Source: JANXSS01 sp025356535 (GTDB lineage Bacteria > Pseudomonadota > Gammaproteobacteria > Burkholderiales > Burkholderiaceae_D). From it: a stretch of DNA of 22,817 nt. The notes below the pieces were generated by a model, which saw only the letters and a program-made list of their open reading frames with translations, did no database searches and was not told the DNA's origin. Position numbers and translations under genes: made by a program. Positions 1 through 5,952 of the stretch are shown one piece after another (the stretch's first letter is position 1; each line of letters begins with the position of its first letter). Location: assembly GCA_043762325.1 (NCBI GenBank), contig JAYUMU010000055.1, positions 1 through 22,817 on the forward strand. Reading direction: 5' to 3'.

Positions 1-82
1 GGCGGACGAAAAAACCGGCTTGCAGGCATCGCAATTCGAGTTAAAAAAAGCAGCTTGAAAAAATGGTTTAAGCGACAACTAG

Positions 83-511
83 GTTGACAACTACCGCTAT
101 CGACGCCATCAAGACCGCCTCATCCTGCGCGAAGGACTGCTGGTTGCCTTCTTCCTGGCCGGGTTGGTGGTGTTGGGCGGCCAGCAGCAATGGTGGCTGC
201 AACCCGTACTGATGAGCATGAGCAGCGATCAGGTGTTCTTTGGGGCGGCCATCCTGACGGCGTTCACCGATAACGCCGCCTTGACCTATCTCGGTTCGTT
301 GGTCGAAGGGCTGTCCGATGGCTTCAAGTACGCGCTGGTTGCCGGAGCCGTGACAGGTGGCGGCCTGACCATCATTGCCAATGCGCCGAATCCAGCGGGT
401 ATCGCCATCTTGCGCGGCCACTTCAACGATGAAGCGGTGCATCCGCTGGGACTGCTGTTGGCGGCACTACCGCCGACGATCATTGCGGCCTTGGCGTTCC
501 GATTTCTGTGA
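83..511 (+). pseudogene. 3' fragment of putative Na+/H+ antiporter
   Basis: Reading from 83 to the stop at 509-511 gives a continuous hydrophobic sequence that starts in mid-protein (VDNYRYRHQDRLILREGLLV). It continues with motifs I associate with the C-terminus of the roughly 400-residue putative Na+/H+ antiporter family (Na_H_antiport_3 type): FTDNAALTYLGSLVEG, GAVTGGGLTIIANAPNPAG and HPLGLLLAALPP. An in-frame TAG lies at 80-82, and none of the three forward frames before it carries recognisable antiporter sequence, so about two thirds of the protein is absent. A TTG at 164 could open a 115-residue ORF, but it falls inside a membrane segment and is unlikely to be a native start. I infer a remnant left by a rearrangement whose breakpoint is close to position 83. 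The family assignment is from memory; truncation is seen directly. Confidence 0.7.
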
Positions 512-546
512 GCACGGCGAAACGAAGCGCACCAAGCAAGGAGAAT

Positions 547-687
547 GTGTTGAGCTTCAGCCCATCATTTTTCAAGTTTGGTTCAGTGTGTTTATTGCTG
601 GCGATATTGCTCCAGACATATCGTGCCGTTTGTTGGCAAGGTTTTCATCTTCTTGCGCCATGTAACCAGCCGCGGAGCACTTCCTGA
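547..687 (+). other. Possible small membrane-protein ORF (46 aa)
   Basis: A good AAGGAG ribosome binding site at about 538-543 is followed by GTG (547) or TTG (550), opening a 46-codon frame. Its product begins MLSFSPSFFKFGSVCLLLAI, contains one hydrophobic stretch and ends at TGA 685-687. It sits between the antiporter remnant and the converging higA gene and overlaps the read-through tail of higA on the other strand. I recognise no family, and such short frames arise by chance; only the RBS-start arrangement supports it. Confidence 0.15.
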
Positions 688-1102
688 ACCATCTATGTTT
701 TGCTTTTAGACGCTGCCAGCAGCGCCGATCGCGTTGATCGGTTTTTGATAAATCCAGGCTTTCGGCAGGAATATGCAAATCGCGATGCAAGCGGCAAATC
801 ATCGCCAGGGTCAGCGGGCGCTTGTAGCTCAGTATTTCGTAGACCCGGTTGAGCTTGCCGATCATCGGAGTCAGATCCTTGGCGGTCAGACCGGATTGCG
901 CCATGCGAAACTTGATCGCCTCGACCGGATCCGGCGGTGTAATCGGATGGTGCCTGCGCTCGTAATCGTCCAATAGCATCAATAGAATTTCAAAGCGGTC
1001 GCCGGCCGGGGTTCCCGGATCGGGCCCATGATCAAAAAATTCTGAAGCCTCGCGCGAGGCGACACGGTGATCTTCTTCGGTTCGAATCGGTTTCAGGTCC
1101 AT
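572..1102 (-). CDS. higA: HigA-family antitoxin, C-terminus frameshifted
   Basis: An antitoxin with an Xre-type helix-turn-helix, expected to bind and neutralise HigB and to repress the operon. The start is ATG at 1102-1100 (MDLKPIRTEEDH), four bases after the higB stop codon; an in-frame upstream codon is less likely because the family begins with this motif. The HTH region is about residues 62-115 (AIKFRMAQSGLTAKDLTPMIG to LHIPAESL). After residue 116 the frame reads into a Cys/Trp/Arg-rich tail with no antitoxin character, ending at 572. Removing one base of the CC at 754-755 instead gives LIYQKPINAIGAAGSV followed by a stop at 706-708. That is a natural-looking C-terminus and would give a 131-residue protein. 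The as-read product is 176 residues. The HTH is intact, so repression may persist. Confidence 0.7.
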   Translation of the reverse strand: MDLKPIRTEEDHRVASREASEFFDHGPDPGTPAGDRFEILLMLLDDYERRHHPITPPDPVEAIKFRMAQSGLTAKDLTPMIGKLNRVYEILSYKRPLTLAMICRLHRDLHIPAESLDLSKTDQRDRRCWQRLKAKHRWFRKCSAAGYMAQEDENLANKRHDMSGAISPAINTLNQT

Positions 1103-1106
1103 TGGG

Positions 1107-1408
1107 TCACTCCATGTCGACAGTGGCGGCATCTACCTTGTCATAGTCGGCATGGGTGCCGACAAATTTTACATACAGGGCGCCGAATCGGTATGCCACC
1201 GCGACAATCAGGCGATGGTCATTGCCCTTGATGTTGAACACGACGCGGTTATGCCCGAAAAATTCGCATCGCGATACTGATCCTTGATGTCCCGGGGCGT
1301 ACGCCAATTCGGGACTGCAGCCTCGTCGTACCACGCCGTCAGCGAGGACTCGGCATCGGGGTGGCTGGTCCAATAGATGACAAGGTGCTTTCGGGAAATG
1401 ACGCGCAT
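1107..1408 (-). pseudogene. higB: HigB-family toxin gene with frameshift
   Basis: HigB toxins are ribosome-dependent mRNA interferases. The N-terminal half is read in one frame from ATG 1408 (MRVISRKHLVIYWTSHPDAE to DIKDQYRDANF). The C-terminal half lies in a second frame (GHNRVVFNIKGNDHRLIVAV to FVGTHADYDKVD), ending at 1107. The two halves join at the run of five A on the plus strand at 1258-1262. Adding one base there restores a product of about 100 residues with the normal F-x-G-x-N-R-V-V-F-N-I-K-G family sequence. As written the toxin is truncated and should be inactive. The gene order toxin then antitoxin with a four-base gap is typical of higBA. A one-base sequencing or assembly error in the homopolymer would give the same picture. 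Confidence 0.75.
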
Positions 1409-1419
1409 GAATAGTTTTA

Positions 1420-1434
1420 GTCCCATGATGGGAC
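1420..1434. promoter_or_regulatory. Palindromic operator candidate for higBA
   Basis: The sequence GTCCCATGATGGGAC is a perfect 15-bp dyad (7-bp arms, one central base) beginning 12 bases upstream of the higB start codon. HigA-type antitoxins repress their own operon through such palindromes, so this is the natural operator. The assignment is positional. Confidence 0.5.
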
Positions 1435-1495
1435 CGTAACATTTGAGCGATTGACCGATACACTCAGCTGTACGGCTTGGCTGGACAAAGTCGCG

Positions 1496-2272
1496 TTAGA
1501 TACCGGCGTACCACTGATAACCGCTGCTGTCTTCCCAGTAGCCACCATTGCCGCCATGGATATCTTCCAGGCTGTCGACCAGTTCGAGGCGCATGAGGTA
1601 TTTCGCCTGCTTGTAGCCGAGCTGGCGCTCGACACGCACGCGCAGCGGCGCGCCATTGCCAATCGGCAGTGGCACGTCGTTGAGCGCATGCGCAAGGATG
1701 GTCTGCGGATGGTAGGCATCGTCCATGTCGATGCTTTCGTAATAAGGCATGGTCCCATCCTTTTCCATCGGATCGGCGCAATGGAAGACCACGTAGCGCG
1801 CTGTGGCTGCCGGCTGCACCTGCGCCAGGATCTGCGCCAGCGGCACGCCGGTCCACTTGCCGATTGCGCTCCAGCCTTCGACGCAGTCATGGCGCGTGAT
1901 CTGGGTTCGCTGCGGTAGGGCCTTCAATTGCGCCAGCGTGAAGGCGCGCGGCGCGGCTACCAGGCCGTCGACCTGCAGGGACCAATTGGCAAAACCGTCC
2001 CGGGCCAGCTGCTGATATTCAGGGTTGTCAGGGCTGGAAGTGCCGTTGCTGCGAAAGGTGGGCGAGAGATCGGCGGGCGTGAATTCCTGCGCCATGGCAC
2101 GGCGGGGAATGAAGGTCTTGTGCAGGCCGTGGCTTATGCTTTCGCCAGCGGTGAGCACCTTGGGAAACCATTCGGTCTGGTTCAGGCGGTCGCAGCCGCT
2201 GGCCAGCATGGCGGCGAGCGCGCCGAAGGAGCGGCCCAGGAAGCGGCGACGCGATGCCATGGTGGTTTTCAT
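1496..2272 (-). CDS. Tat-exported molybdopterin oxidoreductase (YedY1/MsrP-like)
   Basis: A 258-residue member of the sulfite oxidase/MsrP molybdopterin fold. The N-terminus has a twin-arginine signal (ASRRRFLGRSFGALAAML). The segment HDCVEGWSAIGKWTGVPL contains Cys130, the expected thiolate ligand of the molybdenum. Later motifs include VVFHCADPM, MPYYESIDMDDAYHPQTILA and LGYKQAKYLMRLELVDS. The start ATG overlaps the stop of the upstream cytochrome gene by four bases (ATGA), indicating translational coupling. In the SigF-controlled hypochlorite-defence system described in Azospira suillum, the YedY1 enzyme reduces methionine sulfoxide in the periplasmic peptide MrpX; the gene order here supports that role. 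A Cys at position 27 preceded by L-A-S-G resembles a lipobox, so the enzyme may be membrane-anchored. Substrate is inferred from context. Confidence 0.85.
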   Translation of the reverse strand: MKTTMASRRRFLGRSFGALAAMLASGCDRLNQTEWFPKVLTAGESISHGLHKTFIPRRAMAQEFTPADLSPTFRSNGTSSPDNPEYQQLARDGFANWSLQVDGLVAAPRAFTLAQLKALPQRTQITRHDCVEGWSAIGKWTGVPLAQILAQVQPAATARYVVFHCADPMEKDGTMPYYESIDMDDAYHPQTILAHALNDVPLPIGNGAPLRVRVERQLGYKQAKYLMRLELVDSLEDIHGGNGGYWEDSSGYQWYAGI

Positions 2273-3129
2273 TGGGGCGTTCCTTTGCGTTCCGGCGTGG
2301 CATCGATGGCGTAATAGCCCGTTACCATCGAGCGCAGGTGATTGAACAGACCGCTGACGATCACTTCGAAGACATGGATCAGCACAAAGCCCACTAACAG
2401 CCAGGCAACGATGAAGTGAATGGTGCGGGCCGACTGGCGCCCACCGAACAGATCGACCCAGCCGGTCATGACAGCGTCTAGCATCGGCGACATCGCCATG
2501 CCCATCAGGATGATCAGCGGCAGCAGGATGAAGATGACGACCAAATAGGCTAGCTTCTGCAGCACGTTGTAGCGTCGCGCGGCGTCACCTATCGGATGCC
2601 GAAACCGCAGGTGATCCCGGATCGAGGCACCGATGCCGGCCAAGTCGGCGCGGTCCGGCACCATGTCGCGCCGCAGATGGCCACCGATGACGCCATAGGC
2701 AACATAGAACAAGCCGTTGAACAGCAACAGCCAGGCAAAGAAAAAATGCCACAGGCGTGAATCGGCCAGCGAATAGCCGCCCGGTATCGTCAGCCACGAA
2801 GGAAAGGCATGCAGGTTAAGGCGGCCATCGGCGCGCGTGGACACGCCCAGCAAGCCGGTGGTATCAAAAACATGGCCGGCAATGCGCAATTCGCCGCGCG
2901 GGCCGCCGGGAGTGTTTACCGCTGTGATTTGCAGGATGGCCGGACGACTGGAATAGGAAGACTGACCCCAGTAGAGGGAGGGATGCGCGTTGAAAATGCC
3001 CAGGCCGCTCAACAGCAGGATCGACAGGCACAGCACGTTGATCCAGTGGGCGACGCGAATCGGCAGGCGATGTCGGTAATACACTACTTTCGGCGGACGC
3101 GCGTCGGACGCGCCTGGCGGTTGGGTCAT
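2269..3129 (-). CDS. Cytochrome b561-type membrane subunit (YedZ1-like)
   Basis: A 286-residue integral membrane protein with about four to five hydrophobic segments (INVLCLSILLLSGLGIF, FFFAWLLLFNGLFYVAYGVIGG, LAYLVVIFILLPLIILMGMAM, IHFIVAWLLVGFVLIHVFEVIV). Histidines beside these segments (His20, His28, LWHFFF, IHF, IHVFE) are suited to bind b-type haem. It most likely passes quinol electrons to the periplasmic Mo enzyme encoded by the overlapping downstream gene. The start ATG at 3129 is preceded by GGAG eight bases upstream; a frame opening at 3213 would add an unsupported N-terminus. A periplasmic loop of about 60 residues lies between the first two membrane segments. This is a b561 fold rather than the MsrQ fold usually paired with enterobacterial MsrP. 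Confidence 0.8.
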   Translation of the reverse strand: MTQPPGASDARPPKVVYYRHRLPIRVAHWINVLCLSILLLSGLGIFNAHPSLYWGQSSYSSRPAILQITAVNTPGGPRGELRIAGHVFDTTGLLGVSTRADGRLNLHAFPSWLTIPGGYSLADSRLWHFFFAWLLLFNGLFYVAYGVIGGHLRRDMVPDRADLAGIGASIRDHLRFRHPIGDAARRYNVLQKLAYLVVIFILLPLIILMGMAMSPMLDAVMTGWVDLFGGRQSARTIHFIVAWLLVGFVLIHVFEVIVSGLFNHLRSMVTGYYAIDATPERKGTPQ

Positions 3130-3223
3130 GAAAATGCTCCGGTTTGCCGGATTGCCCGCCGGCGCTGGTGGCAGGTCCGCAGCGCGGACCGATACGTGTG
3201 GATTGCTTGCCACGCGAATATCC

Positions 3224-3547
3224 CTATTTCTTCATCATGTCCTTGGCCATTGCATCGCCCGACATCGTCTCCTTGCCCATGGCGTCTGTCTTCATCGCAT
3301 CGGCCTTCATGGTGTCCTTGGCCATGTGACCTTTTTTCATGTGATCCTTCGCCGTGTGATCCTTTTTCATATGGTCCTTTGCCATGTGGTCCTTCGCCAT
3401 GGCGTCCTTGCTCATGGCGTCCTTGCTCATGGCGTCCTTGGCCATGGCATCACTGCCCATGGCATCTTTTTTCATGGTGTCTTCAGCCAGAGCGGCACCG
3501 GACAACAGCAGCAGGGATGACAGCAATGCGAGGGTACGTGATTTCAT
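3224..3547 (-). CDS. mrpX: MxKDx pentapeptide-repeat periplasmic protein (MrpX-like)
   Basis: A 107-residue protein. Residues 1-21 are a signal peptide ending ALA before Glu22. The rest, residues 23-107, is an unbroken run of 17 pentapeptides of the form D-A/H/T-M-x-K. It contains 17 methionines and five histidines, the latter clustered in units 7-11 (DHMAK, DHMKK, DHTAK, DHMKK, GHMAK). This is the MxKDx family. A protein of this type, MrpX of Azospira suillum, is the periplasmic methionine-rich scavenger of hypochlorite that is regenerated by YedY1. The start ATG at 3547 has AAGGAC upstream. It lies 60 bases after the DUF1223 gene and 94 bases before the cytochrome gene, all on one strand. 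The histidine-rich middle could also bind metal ions such as copper; that is inference. Confidence 0.85.
   Translation of the reverse strand: MKSRTLALLSSLLLLSGAALAEDTMKKDAMGSDAMAKDAMSKDAMSKDAMAKDHMAKDHMKKDHTAKDHMKKGHMAKDTMKADAMKTDAMGKETMSGDAMAKDMMKK
3243..3481 (-). repeat. 15-bp tandem repeats encoding MxKDx units
   Basis: The plus strand shows repeated variants of GCCATGGCGTCCTTG / TTCATGTGATCCTTC every 15 bases, corresponding to the pentapeptides of the MrpX-like protein. The copies are non-identical but similar enough for slipped-strand expansion or contraction. Confidence 0.8.
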
Positions 3548-3607
3548 GATAGTCCTTATGATGGTGGGTGGGTGAATCAAAGCGGTGATTTAAAGCTGCA
3601 GCGGGTC

Positions 3608-4393
3608 TCAGGACGGCGCAGCGGCGATGCAGGGCGCAGTGCTCACGGCCTGAAGCACGGAGCCGTCATCGGCGTCCTGGACGAAGGCGACTGCCTGCAG
3701 ATGCTGCGCATGCCACTCGGGCGCGAGCCGGATTTCCTGTCGCAAGACGGCGCTGCCCCCGGCCAGCGCGATCGGGCCAAGCCAGGTACGCACCGTGTCG
3801 TCGTGACGCAGCGTAGCACCGCTGTTCTCGCCGCGCGTGACTTGGGAAACCAGTTTGCTTTCGCTCAGTGCGAGGAACAGGGCTTGGCGGCGATCGGTCG
3901 CGCGGGTGTCGGCGCTGGCTTCCAGCAAGACCATTCCGGACGCCAGCGGCGTCGACTTCAGCGTGATGTGGGTCACCGCAGGGCGCGCGTTGACCTGGCT
4001 GATCGCCGCCGGCAGGCTGCCGCTCCAGCTTCGCAGTTCGCGGCCATTGATGAAGAATTGCGGCGTGTAGACCACTTTGTTGCCGCCGGTGGCGACCAGC
4101 ATACGCTGGCGCGTATCGAAGGCCGGTTGTGCAAAGACATCCTTCCAGCCGATCTGGTCCCAGTAACTCACGTGTAGCGCCAGCGGCACTACCACGGCCT
4201 GCGGGCCGGCGCTGCGACGCACCGCCCGCAAGACATCGTCGGCCGGCGGACAGCTGGAACAGCCTTCGCTGGTGTAGAGCTCGACCAGCGCTGCGGTGGC
4301 AGCGCCGCTTTCGACCTGGCAGGCGGGGACGGCGTGCGCCAGCGACACGCCAAGCAGAGCGGCGGCAGCCGTAATCGCGATATGTGCATTCAA
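3608..4393 (-). CDS. DUF1223 secreted thioredoxin-like protein
   Basis: A 261-residue protein with a Sec signal peptide (residues 1-21, ending AHA). It is followed by the DUF1223 hallmark LVELYTSEGCSSCPPADDVL, whose CSSC at residues 45-48 is a thioredoxin-type redox motif. LALHVSYWDQIGWKDVFAQ and VVYTPQFFINGRE are further family motifs, and the last contains the cis-proline-like T-P typical of thioredoxin folds. It is first in the operon with the MrpX-, YedZ1- and YedY1-like genes and lies directly behind a SigF-type promoter, so it should be made under the same stress. I infer a periplasmic thiol/disulfide or metal-handling role in oxidant defence; the biochemical function of DUF1223 is, to my knowledge, not established. 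No strong RBS is visible before ATG 4393, but the signal peptide fits that start. Confidence 0.8.
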   Translation of the reverse strand: MNAHIAITAAAALLGVSLAHAVPACQVESGAATAALVELYTSEGCSSCPPADDVLRAVRRSAGPQAVVVPLALHVSYWDQIGWKDVFAQPAFDTRQRMLVATGGNKVVYTPQFFINGRELRSWSGSLPAAISQVNARPAVTHITLKSTPLASGMVLLEASADTRATDRRQALFLALSESKLVSQVTRGENSGATLRHDDTVRTWLGPIALAGGSAVLRQEIRLAPEWHAQHLQAVAFVQDADDGSVLQAVSTAPCIAAAPS

Positions 4394-4431
4394 GATGGTC
4401 TGGCCTGCGGAAAGTGGTTGGTGCCTGCTAG

Positions 4432-4457
4432 TTCGGCATGGCGTGCGATCCGGTTAC
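4432..4457 (-). promoter_or_regulatory. SigF-type ECF promoter of the DUF1223-mrpX operon
   Basis: On the minus strand GTAACC (4457-4452) is followed after exactly 16 bases by CGAA (4435-4432). This is the -35/-10 pair I recall for NrsF-controlled SigF promoters in Caulobacter. It points toward the DUF1223 start at 4393, leaving a leader of roughly 30 bases. The gene for the cognate sigma factor is divergent and less than 300 bases away. I found no equivalent correctly spaced pair in front of sigF itself. Confidence 0.8.
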
Positions 4458-4678
4458 AGCATGCGAAAAATAGTTTTGCCGTTTTAAACTCTTGTAAGAT
4501 TCGCCGGCTTCGTGCAATGCATGTAACCAGCGCGGGTAACCGATGCCGGCGATCGGCAGCGCCTACCAATACGGGTGCCTGGCACGAAAGCGAACAGAAG
4601 CAGCCAGATATTGGGGTGCGGATATATTTGCGCAGCGCTGTAACTAATCAGGTCGCAGCAACGTATAGGAGACAACAA

Positions 4679-5233
4679 GTGCTGGCAGGCGAAATCCGGT
4701 TGCGTGAACTGCTGCTGCTCGGCCTTGATGGCGACCAGACTGCATATCGCCGGTTTCTGCAGGAGCTGTGTACACACCTGCGTGCGTACTTCAGGCGTCG
4801 GCTTACCAGCCTGCCAGACGAGGTAGAAGACCTGGTGCAGGAAGTGCTGCTGTCGGTGCACAACCAGCGCCACACCTACGATGCGTCGCAGCCGCTGACC
4901 GCTTGGGTTCATGCAATCGCGCGCTACAAGATGATCGATCTGCTGCGCCGGCGCGGTAGCCATGAAGGGCGCAACGTGCCACTGGACGACGAAATGACGC
5001 TGGCCGGCAGCACCGATGGCGAAGCGGGAGAGGCGCGGCGCGATGTGCGCAAACTGCTGGAGCAGCTGCCGCCGCACTTTCGCCTGCCGATCCAGCACAT
5101 GAAGCTGGAAGGGTTGTCGGTGGTGGAGACGGCACGCCTGACCGGCATGTCCGAGTCGGCGGTGAAGGTCGGTGTGCACCGCGGCCTGAAGGCGCTGGCC
5201 ATTCTGATTCGAGGAAAAATTGAAGACCGATGA
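4679..5233 (+). CDS. sigF: ECF RNA polymerase sigma factor (SigF-like)
   Basis: A 184-residue sigma-70 family ECF factor. Region 2 contains LTSLPDEVEDLVQEVLLSVH and PLTAWVHAIARYKMIDLLRR (core binding and -10 recognition). Region 4 contains LPPHFRLPIQHMKLEGLSVVETARLTGMSESAVKVGVHRGLKAL (-35 recognition HTH). I chose the GTG at 4679 because AGGAGA lies at 4667-4672 and the resulting length is normal; the open frame extends upstream to 4334 without family character. The next gene, an NrsF-type anti-sigma factor, overlaps the 3' end by 14 bases. The sigma factor is expected to transcribe the divergent oxidant-defence operon from the GTAACC-N16-CGAA promoter at 4432-4457. Confidence 0.9.
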   Translation: MLAGEIRLRELLLLGLDGDQTAYRRFLQELCTHLRAYFRRRLTSLPDEVEDLVQEVLLSVHNQRHTYDASQPLTAWVHAIARYKMIDLLRRRGSHEGRNVPLDDEMTLAGSTDGEAGEARRDVRKLLEQLPPHFRLPIQHMKLEGLSVVETARLTGMSESAVKVGVHRGLKALAILIRGKIEDR

Positions 5234-5858
5234 ATTGATCGCCTTCCTGGCCAGTGGCAGCGCGGCCGTCACGCGCCCCACTGGTCGTCATCTCGGCGCT
5301 GCGCTCGGCTGGGGCCTGGCCGGCACGGTCCTGCTCATGGCGCTAATGCTGGGCATTCGTGCAGACCTGTCACAGGCGGCGCACCTGCCGATGTTCTGGG
5401 CAAAGCTGCTGGTGCCGGCGGTCGGCGCTGCAGCCGCTTTCTGCCTCGTGCGCCGACTGGCGGTGCCCGGCATGCGGGTCGGTGGCGCGCCAGTCATTCT
5501 CGGCGCGCTGCTGTTGCTGGCATGGGCAGGCGCCGCGCTCGTGCTGCTGTCGGCGCCGCCGTCGGCGCGTTCGACGCTGCTGCTCGGTTACACCTGGAAA
5601 ACCTGCACGCTCAACATCGGCCTGCTGTCGCTGCCGCTGCTGGGATCGGCCTTGTGGTCCACTGCCGCGCTGGCGCCGACCCGGCCGATGTTGGCCGGCG
5701 CCGCAGCAGGCCTGCTCGCGGGAACGGGCGCCGCAGCGATCTATGCATTGCATTGCCCGGAAATGTCCGCGCCATTCCTTGGTCTCTGGTACGTGCTGGG
5801 GGTGGCTGTTCCTACAGTGGCCGGTGCCGTGATCGGCAGTCGCATGCTGCGCTGGTAG
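5220..5858 (+). CDS. nrsF: NrsF-type membrane anti-sigma factor (DUF1109)
   Basis: A 212-residue protein with about six membrane segments, matching the DUF1109/NrsF family in length and layout. The start is TTG at 5220 with GAGG just upstream, inside the sigF coding region, which indicates coupled translation. Two cysteines, Cys129 (GYTWKTCTLNIGLLSLP) and Cys179 (ALHCPEMSAPFLGLWYVLG), lie in the family's conserved segments. Their equivalents in Caulobacter NrsF are needed for its inhibitory function and its response to metal stress. The protein should hold SigF inactive at the inner membrane until oxidants or metals modify it. Family and positions are seen in the sequence; the signal sensed here is inferred. 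Confidence 0.88.
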   Translation: MKTDELIAFLASGSAAVTRPTGRHLGAALGWGLAGTVLLMALMLGIRADLSQAAHLPMFWAKLLVPAVGAAAAFCLVRRLAVPGMRVGGAPVILGALLLLAWAGAALVLLSAPPSARSTLLLGYTWKTCTLNIGLLSLPLLGSALWSTAALAPTRPMLAGAAAGLLAGTGAAAIYALHCPEMSAPFLGLWYVLGVAVPTVAGAVIGSRMLRW

Positions 5859-5952
5859 TAACAAGGATTTGGGAGCGGAACGCTATGGTGGCGGAAAACA
5901 TCTGCGTAGCCAACGGTTGCACAGTTTTTGGTTTTGCAAAAGAGAAATTCAA

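Noticed and set aside
2..58. A short frame ending ADEKTGLQASQFELKKAA at the left edge
   Set aside because: It could be the C-terminus of a gene outside the window, but 18 residues are too few to recognise.
4523..4665. GTAACC copies at 4523 and 4536 and GTAACT-N16-CGTA at 4640-4665 as sigF promoters
   Set aside because: The first two lack CGAA at 16 bases. The third would start transcription at or after the ribosome binding site of sigF.
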